In this document: piece after piece, positions 26,442 to 34,694 of the stretch
Layout: each line of letters begins with the position of its first letter
Numbering within the stretch: position 1 is the first letter of the stretch
Source: an uncultured Prevotellaceae bacterium
GTDB taxonomy: Bacteria; Bacteroidota; Bacteroidia; Bacteroidales; Bacteroidaceae
Direction: 5' to 3'
Assembly (NCBI GenBank): GCA_902769805.1
Contig: CACXQL010000035.1
Location: 1 to 39,226, forward strand
DNA length: 39,226 bases
Translations under genes and position numbers: made by a program
The notes under the pieces: generated by a model
Databases searched by the model: none
What the model saw: the letters and a program-made list of their open reading frames with translations, nothing else
What the model was told of the DNA's origin: nothing

Positions 26442-27995
26442 TTAGAACGAGTAGGTCAGCGAGCACTGTATCTGATGACGGTTGTCTTTCACCTCCACAG
26501 CGTTGCAGTGGTTGTTCAGTGTAACGGTCTGACCTGTCTCATCATCAATATACGCTGCGGAATAGTCTGGCATGAAGGGATAGAAGTTACCCTTGCGCAT
26601 ATTGTACTGGTAAGCGAGGTCGAGACGGAACTTGTCGAACGAGAAGCCCACACCTGCAGTGATACGATGGGTATCCTTCCAGTTGATGTAGTGTGTGGTG
26701 GATGCGTAATAGACACCTGGAGACTGCAATGTCTGGTCGCGCACGCCGTTCTCCTGATACATCGGAGACACATAGTTGTAACCCAGACGGACAGCTACAT
26801 TCTTGTCGGGCTTGAACTCCGCACCTACCTTCAGGGTGGACACGCCCCTCAGCGTTCTCTCTGTATGACGCTTCATCACGTTGTCACTGGAGCTGTCATC
26901 GTAATAGACATCATTATACCAGTCATAGCGACGACCGTCGATGACACGCATGTCACAAGCGCCATAGTCGGCATACTCATAGCCAGCGCCTAAGGCGATG
27001 TTGCTACCGACGGTATGACCGAGGCTTACACCAAACTTCCAAGGGGTGTTGAAGCGGAAGTCTTCCTTGGCAGCAGAACGATCGACACTAGTGCCGATAG
27101 TGGTATAGTTCTCCGTCGTCAGACGATAGAATGTCGGAGTGGCAACAGACACGCCGATACGGAAGGGAGACTCCTCGACAGGACGGACTATCAGACCAGC
27201 CTTGATATTATAGCCGAAGCCTGTGATCTTATGATTATCGGTGATGAGAACATCCGAAATCTCGGTACTGTTGAGCACCTCGTAATACTCACTATAGTTC
27301 TTGTAGTTCACATTATGGATACCGATGGTCAGTCCAAGATACAGGCGGTTTTTGATATTACCGCTGATATTGAAGTCGAACTCACCGATATAGCCCGTAT
27401 TGGCACGAGTGAAGTCATAAGACTCTCCTGCATAGTCATGGAGGACACCTTCCTCATCAAGCACCATGTTTCCCTCATAGAGATCGTCCAGCTGAGAATA
27501 TGCCAGTCCGTTGTGATTGAAAAGACCGTTCATATCCTTGAATACTGTCTGACGATTCTGGGCAGAACCATTCAATGCATTAGCGGCAAAGAGCACATGA
27601 TTGAAGTTACGGTTCTTATGGTAGTTAAAGGCGAAGTTCACATAACTCTCCTTACCTTGACGGGACGAATACACGATACCCACCTGATCAAAAGAGACAT
27701 GCGTCTTACTACCGTCTTGGAAGCTCATCCCGTTTTCCTGGATATTGACACCCAGCGTGGCAGAGACCTGTCCCTTGCGGAAGAGTCCGATACCTGCAGG
27801 GTTACTGCCTATCGCGGAGATCTCTGCGCCCAGCGCATCCATCGCACCACCCATTCCGACATAACGGGCTGTACCGTTCAGGTCTTCTGTTGCCAGTGAT
27901 GCTCCCACATAGGTATCCTGTGTTGCGGCATAGTCCTGTGCCTGCATCTGCATGCCAGTCATTGCCATTGCTGCGAATAAATATATCCTCTTCAT
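26442..27995 (-). CDS. OmpP1/FadL-type outer-membrane transport protein
   Basis: The 517-residue product has a signal peptide (about 1-19, MQMQAQ). An N-terminal region with GTARYVGMGGAMDALGAEIS and AIGSNPAGIGLFRKGQVSATL is the classical FadL/TodX hatch start (NPAG motif). A barrel of alternating strands runs to a C-terminal QIQCSLTYSF, with a terminal Phe as usual for outer-membrane barrels. Such channels move hydrophobic compounds across the outer membrane. Segments of acidic and Asp/Tyr-rich loops (YDWYNDVYYDDSSSD) probably face outside. It follows the WYDP-repeat gene by 37 bases of tandem heptamers, so the pair is probably one transcription unit from the promoter near 28917. Confidence 0.88.
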   Translation of the reverse strand: MKRIYLFAAMAMTGMQMQAQDYAATQDTYVGASLATEDLNGTARYVGMGGAMDALGAEISAIGSNPAGIGLFRKGQVSATLGVNIQENGMSFQDGSKTHVSFDQVGIVYSSRQGKESYVNFAFNYHKNRNFNHVLFAANALNGSAQNRQTVFKDMNGLFNHNGLAYSQLDDLYEGNMVLDEEGVLHDYAGESYDFTRANTGYIGEFDFNISGNIKNRLYLGLTIGIHNVNYKNYSEYYEVLNSTEISDVLITDNHKITGFGYNIKAGLIVRPVEESPFRIGVSVATPTFYRLTTENYTTIGTSVDRSAAKEDFRFNTPWKFGVSLGHTVGSNIALGAGYEYADYGACDMRVIDGRRYDWYNDVYYDDSSSDNVMKRHTERTLRGVSTLKVGAEFKPDKNVAVRLGYNYVSPMYQENGVRDQTLQSPGVYYASTTHYINWKDTHRITAGVGFSFDKFRLDLAYQYNMRKGNFYPFMPDYSAAYIDDETGQTVTLNNHCNAVEVKDNRHQIQCSLTYSF

Positions 27996-27998
27996 ATC

Positions 27999-28033
27999 TT
28001 TAAACTATAAACTTTAAACTCTAAACTTTAAAC
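27999..28033 (-). repeat. Five tandem heptamers between two genes
   Basis: TTTAAAC, TATAAAC, TTTAAAC, TCTAAAC and TTTAAAC stand head to tail on the plus strand. They fill the gap between the WYDP-repeat gene stop and the FadL-like start codon. Confidence 0.85.
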
Positions 28034-28899
28034 TATCTGCGTCCACCATAAGAGTGTCCGCCACCTACAGAGCGACCGCCACCAGAGAAACCGCCGCTAC
28101 GACCGCCTCCGAAAGAACCGCCACCACCGCTACGACTGCCGCCGAAGGAAGTGGTATTACTATTCGTATTGGTACGAGCAGGAGTATAGGTACGTGTACC
28201 GCTGTTGCTGCGATAACCGCCTAAGCTGCCACTGTTGATACGGCGATTCGTACCTCTGCCTCTGGTATTGACCGCATACTTATGATGGGAGATTCCCGCA
28301 CGGCTCCAAGAGCGTCCTGCATAATAGCCGTAGCCATAGTAACGAGGATAGTAATAGCCGCCCCAATAGCCGTAGCGATAACGCCAGGGATAATACCACG
28401 ATGAGTAGTAGTAATAAGGAGGATACCAGGGGTCATACCAAGGGTCATACCAGGGATCATACCAGGGATCATACCAGCTATAATAGGTGCTGTAATACCA
28501 TGGGGAAGTCCAACGACCATCACGGAAACCTGCCCAATAAGCCGCACTCGGGGTATAATCATCGAAACGGCTCATGCGACTGGTGTACTTATAGTCGCTC
28601 ACATCACTATAGGCAGAGTCAGGATAGACACCTTTCTCCGCTGAGAAGTCGATGATATCATTGCCCGCAGAGTCTATCGGGGCGACACGGCTCCATACAC
28701 GGCGGTTGTATTCGTCAGCGCTACGTGTACTGCCCACATAGTAAGTACTGGAAGGCATCCCATACTTCTCGGCTTCTTTAGCCACGTTCTCCTTCGTAGG
28801 TACGAAGTAAAGATCGTCGTCCTGTGCCATCATCGTGATAGGCATGGCTCCTAAAAGGACTGAGAGTAGAACTAACTTTTTCATTTTCTTTTCCATCAT
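28033..28899 (-). CDS. Exported Tyr/Trp- and Gly/Ser-rich repeat protein
   Basis: Not assigned to a family. The 288-residue product begins with a signal peptide (cleavage near MMAQ, after MKKLVLLSVLLGA). Residues about 25-120 are an ordinary acidic segment (STRSADEYNRRVWSR). Then comes a low-complexity centre of WYDP repeats and Tyr-rich runs (WYYPWRYRYGYWGGYYYPRY, about 158-177). The tail is Ser/Gly-rich with GGGSFGGGRSGGFSGGGRS. The composition suggests a surface or cell-wall-associated, possibly disordered protein, but that is inference. DNA-level tandem repeats (28429-28476) underlie the WYDP block and could vary in number. Transcribed from the promoter near 28917, leaving the prmA promoter divergent. 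Confidence 0.7.
   Translation of the reverse strand: MMEKKMKKLVLLSVLLGAMPITMMAQDDDLYFVPTKENVAKEAEKYGMPSSTYYVGSTRSADEYNRRVWSRVAPIDSAGNDIIDFSAEKGVYPDSAYSDVSDYKYTSRMSRFDDYTPSAAYWAGFRDGRWTSPWYYSTYYSWYDPWYDPWYDPWYDPWYPPYYYYSSWYYPWRYRYGYWGGYYYPRYYGYGYYAGRSWSRAGISHHKYAVNTRGRGTNRRINSGSLGGYRSNSGTRTYTPARTNTNSNTTSFGGSRSGGGGSFGGGRSGGFSGGGRSVGGGHSYGGRR
28429..28476 (-). repeat. 12-bp tandem repeat encoding WYDP
   Basis: Four 12-base units (minus strand TGGTATGAYCCY) encode WYDP four times, followed by WYPP. The units differ only at third codon positions, which suggests recent expansion or selection for the peptide. Confidence 0.9.
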
Positions 28900-28916
28900 T
28901 TTATGGTTTCACGTTG

Positions 28917-28947
28917 CAAAATTACAACTAAATTCAGTGCAAAATTA
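28917..28947 (-). promoter_or_regulatory. Two -7 motifs for the repeat-protein operon
   Basis: CAAAATTA at 28917-28924 and again at 28940-28947 both read TAATTTTG on the minus strand. The nearer one is 18 bases from the ATG. Either could be used. Confidence 0.5.
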
Positions 28948-28981
28948 GGGAAAAACCCTAAACTAAGATAGGTTTTTCCCT
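28947..28981. promoter_or_regulatory. Inverted repeat between divergent promoters
   Basis: AGGGAAAAACCCTA (28947-28960) and TAGGTTTTTCCCT (28969-28981) are inverted with a one-base bulge and an 8-base loop. It lies between the two outward promoters and could be an operator or a leader hairpin. Confidence 0.45.
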
Positions 28982-28989
28982 ATTTTTTG

Positions 28990-28997
28990 TAATTTTG
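28990..28997 (+). promoter_or_regulatory. Bacteroidota -7 motif for prmA
   Basis: TAATTTTG matches TAnnTTTG, 21 bases before the prmA ATG. TTGTAATTTTGCA is the exact inverse of TGCAAAATTACAA at 28915-28927. Confidence 0.6.
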
Positions 28998-29018
28998 CAG
29001 TAAAAATAATGACATCAC

Positions 29019-29882
29019 ATGAAGTATTACGAAGTCAATTTCAAGGTTCAGCCACTCTCACAGGATGCCTGTGACATCCTTGCCGCACTCGCTGGTGAGG
29101 CAGGCTTTGAGACCTTTGAGGAAACAGATGAGGGACTGAAAGGGTATGTCCAGCAGGCTCTCTTCGACGCAGACGCGCTGGACCAGACATTACAGTTCTT
29201 TCCCATGGAAGGAACACATATATTATATAATGTGACGGAAGCGGAGGACAAGGACTGGAACGAACAATGGGAACAAGAGGGCTTTGAGCCTATCGTCATC
29301 GGAAACAACCAAATGATCATCCACGACGGACGACATCTTCCTGAACAGTCAACAGCAGAAATAGCCATAGAAATCGATGCGCACCTTGCTTTCGGAACAG
29401 GGACACATGAGACGACTCAGATGGTATGCACCACCCTTCTTGAAGCGTCCCTAAAAGACAAGAATATATTGGATGCCGGATGCGGAACAGGTATCTTGGG
29501 GATTGCTGCACTGAAACTTGGAGCAAAACACGTAACCGCCTATGACATAGACGAATGGAGTGCAGACAACACCCGACATAATGCAGTCATAAATCATGTC
29601 GATGAGCATATGACTGTCCTTTGTGGAGATGCCTCCCTACTCGACTCCACCAATGAGCGTTTCGACTATGTGCTGGCAAACATCAACCGTAATATCCTGT
29701 TGAATGACATGGAACGCTTCCGGAAGGTAATGACGAAGGGCGGTACACTTATCATGAGCGGTTTCTATACGGAAGATATCCCTCTCCTGGAGGACAAGGG
29801 GAAGGAACTGGGGCTCCATCTTATCCGTCAACGGGAAGACAACCATTGGAGCTGTATTATCATGCGCGAACATCTTAAATAA
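29019..29882 (+). CDS. prmA: Ribosomal protein L11 methyltransferase PrmA
   Basis: The 287-residue cytoplasmic SAM-dependent methyltransferase modifies ribosomal protein L11. It has the PrmA N-terminal L11-recognition domain (about 1-75) and the catalytic Rossmann domain. AHLAFGTGTHETTQM (about 121-135) is typical of PrmA, followed by motif I LDAGCGTGILGIAALKLGA (151-169), the acidic end of strand 2 (AYDIDEWS) and the NPPY-like motif as LANINRNIL. Length is normal. It stands alone after its own promoter; serS follows after 100 bases with a separate promoter. Confidence 0.93.
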   Translation: MKYYEVNFKVQPLSQDACDILAALAGEAGFETFEETDEGLKGYVQQALFDADALDQTLQFFPMEGTHILYNVTEAEDKDWNEQWEQEGFEPIVIGNNQMIIHDGRHLPEQSTAEIAIEIDAHLAFGTGTHETTQMVCTTLLEASLKDKNILDAGCGTGILGIAALKLGAKHVTAYDIDEWSADNTRHNAVINHVDEHMTVLCGDASLLDSTNERFDYVLANINRNILLNDMERFRKVMTKGGTLIMSGFYTEDIPLLEDKGKELGLHLIRQREDNHWSCIIMREHLK

Positions 29883-29936
29883 CAATCCTCATATAAATTT
29901 TTCAAATTTCAGTTCTCTATTCTCAATTAATATTCG

Positions 29937-29944
29937 TACCTTTG
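29937..29944 (+). promoter_or_regulatory. Bacteroidota -7 motif for the serS operon
   Basis: TACCTTTG, 38 bases before the serS ATG. Flanks ATATTCG and TACCGTTTTA closely match those of the secA promoter at 13129-13136. Confidence 0.7.
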
Positions 29945-29982
29945 TACCGTTTTACTCGAAATTATTAAACAAAAGACATATT

Positions 29983-31302
29983 ATGCTTACACTTAAACTC
30001 ATTACAGAGGAGACAGAACGCGTGATACGCGGATTGGAAAAGAAACACTTCCAAGGAGCCAAGGAGGCTATAGATGAAGTGCTTGCCGTTGACAAGAAAC
30101 GCCGTGAGGCACAACAACAATTAGACGCTAACCTGAGCGAGGCAAAGAAACTTGCCGCACAGATCGGCGGACTGATGAAAGAAGGCAAGCGCGACGAGGC
30201 TGACGCTATCAAGGCGCAGGTCTCACAGATGAAGGAAACCAACAAACAACTGGAAGAGACGATGAACCAGTCACAGGAGGAGATGACACGCCTGCTCTGC
30301 CAGATTCCGAATATCCCTTACGACGAGGTTCCTGAGGGTAAAGCCGCTGAGGACAACCACGTGGTAAAGAGCAATCTGAAGGAATGTTCTGCCAGCGACA
30401 CTGTAGGTAACTGGGACGTGAATCCTTCACTGGGTATTGCCAATCCCCTTCCCCACTGGGAACTTGCCAAGAAATACAATCTCATCGACTTCGACTTAGG
30501 CGTGAAGATTACAGGTGCTGGTTTCCCCGTCTATATCGGCAAGGGAGCAAGACTGCAACGCGCACTGATTAATTTCTTCTTGGACGAGGCTCGCAAGAGC
30601 GGATATACAGAGATCATGCCGCCAACGGTAGTCAATGCCGCCTCTGGATATGGTACAGGTCAGTTGCCTGACAAAGAAGGACAGATGTATCACTGTGAGG
30701 TAGATGACTTCTACCTCATCCCTACCGCCGAGGTTCCTGTAACGAATATCTATCGTGACGTGATTCTTGACGAGGCTCAGTTGCCTATCAAGAACTGCGC
30801 CTATACCGAGTGCTTCCGTCGTGAGGCTGGCTCATACGGTAAGGACGTTCGTGGACTGAACCGCCTGCATGAGTTCTCGAAGATTGAGATCGTGCGTATC
30901 GACAAACCGGAGCATTCCAAGGAAAGCCATAAGGAGATGCTGGAGCATGTGGAGGGACTGCTGAAGAAACTGGAACTCCCCTACCGCATCCTGTTGCTCT
31001 GTGGCGGCGACCAGTCTTTCACTTCTTCTATCTGCTATGACTTTGAGGTGTTCTCTGAGGCACAGAAGCGTTGGCTGGAGGTTTCGTCCGTCTCTAACTT
31101 CGACACCTATCAGGCTAACCGCCTGAAGTGCCGCTACCGTCGTGCTGATACGAAGAAGACAGAACTGTGCCATACCCTGAACGGCTCTGCCCTCGCTCTG
31201 CCTCGTATCGTGGCAGCCCTCTTAGAGAACAACCAGACGGAGAAGGGCATCAAGATTCCTGCAGCCCTCGTTCCCTATACTGGTTTCGAGATTATTGACT
31301 AA
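29983..31302 (+). CDS. serS: Seryl-tRNA synthetase
   Basis: The 439-residue class II synthetase charges tRNA-Ser. The N-terminal long coiled-coil arm (about 30-110, Lys/Glu/Gln-rich) binds the tRNA variable arm. Catalytic motifs are visible: motif 1 region RLQRALINFFLDEARKSGY, motif 2 FRREAGSYGKDVRGLNRLHEF, and motif 3 NGSALALPRIVAALLENNQ. TAEVPVTN is the serine-binding TxE loop. Length and motifs are complete. It opens a seven-gene run of packed genes, several of them tRNA-linked (ttcA, mnmE). Confidence 0.96.
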   Translation: MLTLKLITEETERVIRGLEKKHFQGAKEAIDEVLAVDKKRREAQQQLDANLSEAKKLAAQIGGLMKEGKRDEADAIKAQVSQMKETNKQLEETMNQSQEEMTRLLCQIPNIPYDEVPEGKAAEDNHVVKSNLKECSASDTVGNWDVNPSLGIANPLPHWELAKKYNLIDFDLGVKITGAGFPVYIGKGARLQRALINFFLDEARKSGYTEIMPPTVVNAASGYGTGQLPDKEGQMYHCEVDDFYLIPTAEVPVTNIYRDVILDEAQLPIKNCAYTECFRREAGSYGKDVRGLNRLHEFSKIEIVRIDKPEHSKESHKEMLEHVEGLLKKLELPYRILLLCGGDQSFTSSICYDFEVFSEAQKRWLEVSSVSNFDTYQANRLKCRYRRADTKKTELCHTLNGSALALPRIVAALLENNQTEKGIKIPAALVPYTGFEIID

Positions 31303-31343
31303 ATAAAAGAGAAATATAAATAATTACTTAAAACCATTGAATT

Positions 31344-31988
31344 ATGAACAAGAACGAAAAGTTTGTCATCACGATTAACCGTGAGTTAGGTAGTGGTGGT
31401 CGTACCATCGGCAGAATGTTAGCCGAGCAATTAGGTGTCTCATTCTATGACAAGGCGCTCATCAAAGAGCTGGAGAACAAGTTCCATTTAAATACCGAGG
31501 AGATTGAACGCCTGAAGGGCAGTAAGACCCAGTGGTGGCGTGAGGTCATCAATGCAGCCATGTATATGGGACAGAACATGAACGAGATGTGGTATTATCA
31601 GCGCATGACTGGAGAAGAGTTCCACCTGACGACTACTGATGACATGTTCAAGGTTGAAAAGGAAGTCCTCGAGAACCTCGCAAAGGAAGAGTCTTGCGTC
31701 ATCGCTGGTCGCTCCGGATTCTATGTGTTTGCCAATCACCCCAACCACCTCAGCATCCTGATTCAGGCTCCACTGGAGCATCGTATCCAGCGTATCATGA
31801 ACAAGCAGAAACTGAGCCACGAGGAAGCAGAGAAAGTCATTAAGAAGATTGACGGTATGCGTGAGACCTATGTGAAGAAATATACGGGTACCTCACGTTA
31901 TGACACCCGCAATTACGATCTCGTCATCTCTATGGAAGGCAAGACTGAGCAGGAGGCAGTAGACCTGATTCTCCAATATATTGGATAA
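31344..31988 (+). CDS. Cytidylate-kinase-like family protein
   Basis: The 214-residue P-loop protein begins with VITINRELGSGGRTIGRMLAEQLGVSFYDKALI, the form seen in the cytidylate-kinase-like family (P-loop variant GSGGRTIG without the standard GKT/S). A later CVIAGRSGFYVF segment and an Arg-rich lid (LEHRIQRIMNKQKLSHEEAEKVIKKID, about 144-170) complete the fold. Bacteroidota also carry a true cmk, so this paralogue may phosphorylate something else. The substrate is not known. It lies 41 bases after serS and 2 bases before the nfn fusion. Confidence 0.85.
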   Translation: MNKNEKFVITINRELGSGGRTIGRMLAEQLGVSFYDKALIKELENKFHLNTEEIERLKGSKTQWWREVINAAMYMGQNMNEMWYYQRMTGEEFHLTTTDDMFKVEKEVLENLAKEESCVIAGRSGFYVFANHPNHLSILIQAPLEHRIQRIMNKQKLSHEEAEKVIKKIDGMRETYVKKYTGTSRYDTRNYDLVISMEGKTEQEAVDLILQYIG

Positions 31989-31990
31989 TT

Positions 31991-34318
31991 ATGAATAAGA
32001 TTGTAAGGAAAGAACAAGAAGCCCCCCTGATTGCCCAAAGCCGCAAAGCGGGTAACTTCGTCATCGTCCGCGTGGACAAGAAAGGTGAGCGTATGCCACT
32101 GACTATTGCCGGTGCGGATATAGACAAAGGCACTATCACACTGGTCGTGCAGATGGTAGGACTGTCATCCAAGAAATTATGTGCCCTGAATGTCGGTGAG
32201 TATGTGGCTGATGTGGTAGGTCCACTGGGTAATCCTACGCATATAGAGAACTACGGCACTGTCGTATGTGCAGGCGGTGGACTCGGTGTAGCACCTATGT
32301 TACCCATCATTCAGGCACTGAAGGCTGCTGGTAACCGCGTCCTCTCCGTGATGGCTGGTCGCTCGAAAGACCTTATCATCCTCGAGGACAAGGTTCGTGA
32401 GAGTTCCGATGAGGTCATCATTATGACAGATGATGGTAGCTATGGTGAGAAAGGTGTAGTCACGGTGGGTATTGAGAAATTCATCCAACAAGAGCCGCAT
32501 GTAGACAAGGTGTTTGCCATCGGTCCTCCCATCATGATGAAATTCTCGAATCTCACGGCACAGAAATACAATATCCCCTGTGAGGTCAGCCTCAACACCA
32601 TCATGGTCGACGGTACAGGTATGTGTGGAGCATGCCGTTTGACGATCGGTGGCAAGACGAAGTTCGTCTGCATCGACGGTCCTGAGTTCGACGGTGCCTT
32701 GGTTGACTGGGACGAGATGTTCAAACGTATGGGAACCTTCAAGCGTGCTGAGCAAGAGGAACTGGAGCATTATGAGGAGCATCTGAGTTCTGATACTACA
32801 GATACTATAGGAACTACAGGTACTACAGGCACTATAGAAGCTACAGAAGCCACTGATGATCCTATCGAGGTGCTGACTGACCGCAGTGCTCCCTGGCGTG
32901 AGGAACTCCGCAAGAGCATGAAACCCAAAGAGCGTACTGCCATTGAGCGTGTCATCATGCCAGAGCTTGACCCTGTCTATCGTGCCACTACACGTACGGA
33001 GGAAGTAAACATCGGACTCACGAAGGAGATGGCAATGACAGAGGCTAAGCGTTGCCTTGACTGTGCGAAGCCTACCTGTGTCGAGGGTTGTCCTGTCAAT
33101 ATTAATATTCCTTCATTCATTAAGAATATCGAGCGTGGTGATTTCTTGGCTGCTGCTAAGGTCTTGAAGAACACTTCTGCCCTCCCTGCTGTCTGTGGAC
33201 GTGTTTGTCCGCAGGAGAAACAGTGTGAGAGCAAGTGTATCCACCTGAAGATGAACGAGCCTGCCGTGGCTATCGGTTATCTGGAGCGCTTCGCCGCTGA
33301 CTACGAGCGTGAGAGCGGTAATATCAGTCTGCCGGAGATTGCTCCTGCCAACGGTATTAAGATTGCCGTTGTTGGTTCAGGTCCTGCTGGACTGAGCTTC
33401 GCTGGCGATATGGTGAAGAAAGGATATGACGTATATGTTTTCGAGGCATTGCACGAGATCGGTGGTGTCTTGAAATATGGTATTCCTGAATTCCGTCTGC
33501 CTAACAAGATTGTGGATGTAGAGATTGAGAACCTTGCCAAGATGGGGGTTCATTTCCAAACCGATGTCATCGTAGGTAAAACCATCAGTGTGGAGACTCT
33601 TGAGCAGCAAGGATTCAAAGGTATCTTCGTAGGCTCTGGAGCAGGTTTGCCTAACTTCATGAATATCCCAGGTGAGAATGCCATCAATATCATGTCGTCG
33701 AACGAGTACCTGACACGTGTCAATCTGATGGATGCCGCCAATCCTACAACGGACACACCTATCAATTTCGGAAAGAATGTTCTCGTCGTCGGTGGTGGTA
33801 ATACGGCTATGGACTCTTGTCGTACGGCAAAGAGACTGGGTGGAAATGTAACGCTCGTCTATCGTCGCTCTGAACAGGAGATGCCGGCACGTCTGGAAGA
33901 GGTGAAGCATGCTAAAGAGGAAGGTATCAATTTCCTGACATTGCATAATCCCATCGAGTATCTTGCCGACGAAAATGGTGCCGTCAAGGCTGCCGTCCTA
34001 CAGGTCATGGAACTCGGAGAACCTGATGCGTCTGGTCGTCGTAGTCCTGTTCCCGTGGAAGGCAAGACTGTTACACTCGATGTTGACCAGGTCATCGTAG
34101 CCGTCGGTGTATCCCCCAACCCACTTGTTCCGAAGTCTATTGAAGGACTGGAACTGGGTCGTAAGAACACCATTGTAGTCAACGAGGGAATGCAGTCTGC
34201 TCGCGAAGAGATCTTCGCAGGCGGTGATATCGTCCGTGGAGGAGCTACTGTCATTCTCGCTATGGGTGACGGTCGCAGGGCTGCTGCCAATATGGATGAG
34301 TATCTGCAGAAGAAGTAG
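31991..34318 (+). CDS. Fused NfnAB-like ferredoxin-NADP oxidoreductase (DHOD-B/glutamate synthase small-subunit fusion)
   Basis: The 775-residue protein joins two modules. Residues 1-265 are an FNR-like FAD/NAD-binding part (YGTVVCAGGGLGVAPMLPII), with [2Fe-2S] ligands C212, C215 and C227 (MCGACRLTIGG, FVCIDG). Residues 300-775 are a GltD-like part, with a Cys-rich 4Fe-4S region (CLDCAKPTCVEGCPVN, CGRVCPQEKQCESKC) and two nucleotide-binding folds (AVVGSGPAGLSFAGD, VLVVGGGNTAMDS). This matches the bifunctional protein annotated in Prevotella, related to the flavin-bifurcating NfnAB. A Thr-rich linker (about residues 268-290) made of 9-base tandem repeats joins the halves. Bifurcation itself is inference. 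It overlaps neither neighbour but is only 2 bases from each. Confidence 0.92.
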   Translation: MNKIVRKEQEAPLIAQSRKAGNFVIVRVDKKGERMPLTIAGADIDKGTITLVVQMVGLSSKKLCALNVGEYVADVVGPLGNPTHIENYGTVVCAGGGLGVAPMLPIIQALKAAGNRVLSVMAGRSKDLIILEDKVRESSDEVIIMTDDGSYGEKGVVTVGIEKFIQQEPHVDKVFAIGPPIMMKFSNLTAQKYNIPCEVSLNTIMVDGTGMCGACRLTIGGKTKFVCIDGPEFDGALVDWDEMFKRMGTFKRAEQEELEHYEEHLSSDTTDTIGTTGTTGTIEATEATDDPIEVLTDRSAPWREELRKSMKPKERTAIERVIMPELDPVYRATTRTEEVNIGLTKEMAMTEAKRCLDCAKPTCVEGCPVNINIPSFIKNIERGDFLAAAKVLKNTSALPAVCGRVCPQEKQCESKCIHLKMNEPAVAIGYLERFAADYERESGNISLPEIAPANGIKIAVVGSGPAGLSFAGDMVKKGYDVYVFEALHEIGGVLKYGIPEFRLPNKIVDVEIENLAKMGVHFQTDVIVGKTISVETLEQQGFKGIFVGSGAGLPNFMNIPGENAINIMSSNEYLTRVNLMDAANPTTDTPINFGKNVLVVGGGNTAMDSCRTAKRLGGNVTLVYRRSEQEMPARLEEVKHAKEEGINFLTLHNPIEYLADENGAVKAAVLQVMELGEPDASGRRSPVPVEGKTVTLDVDQVIVAVGVSPNPLVPKSIEGLELGRKNTIVVNEGMQSAREEIFAGGDIVRGGATVILAMGDGRRAAANMDEYLQKK
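32792..32854 (+). repeat. 9-bp tandem repeat coding the inter-module linker
   Basis: Seven 9-base units (consensus GRNACTACA) encode the tripeptides DTT, DTI, GTT, GTT, GTI, EAT and EAT. The frame is kept because the unit is three codons. Confidence 0.9.
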
Positions 34319-34320
34319 TC

Positions 34321-34689
34321 ATGAACGGACTCTATACTATCATATTGCTCATACTAAGTAATGTGTTTATGACACTTGCTTGGTATGGGCATTTGAAATT
34401 ATCTGAGACGGGTGTCAGCAGCAACTGGCCGCTCATTGGCGTCATTGTTTTCTCATGGATGATAGCCTTTTTCGAGTATTGTTGTCAAGTACCTGCCAAC
34501 CGTCTGGGCTTTGATGGTAACGGCGGACCATTTACACTGGTACAACTGAAAGTCATTCAAGAGTGTATCTCCTTGGGAGTCTTTGCCGTCATTGCCAACA
34601 TCATGTTCCAAGGGCAGAACCTGCACTGGAACCATATCCTCGCTTTCTTCCTGATTATCTGCGCTGTCTATCTTGTCTTCATGAAATAA
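34321..34689 (+). CDS. DUF486 (DMT-superfamily-like) membrane protein
   Basis: A 122-residue inner-membrane protein with four hydrophobic helices (about 3-20, 36-55, 82-98, 104-121). Its pattern MTLAWYGHLK, SWMIAFFEYCCQVPANRLG and LKVIQECISLGVF is that of the DUF486 family, small relatives of drug/metabolite transporters. Transport substrate unknown. It starts 2 bases after the nfn fusion and 5 bases before ttcA, so it belongs to the same operon. Confidence 0.9.
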   Translation: MNGLYTIILLILSNVFMTLAWYGHLKLSETGVSSNWPLIGVIVFSWMIAFFEYCCQVPANRLGFDGNGGPFTLVQLKVIQECISLGVFAVIANIMFQGQNLHWNHILAFFLIICAVYLVFMK

Positions 34690-34694
34690 TCAAG

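Noticed and set aside
26275-26466. Small minus-strand open frame between the FadL-like gene and the sigma gene
   Set aside because: It overlaps the terminator hairpin and the 3' end of the FadL-like gene and has no family-like features.
28381-28500. CRISPR-like array
   Set aside because: The 12-base units have no spacers and lie in frame within a coding region as WYDP codons.
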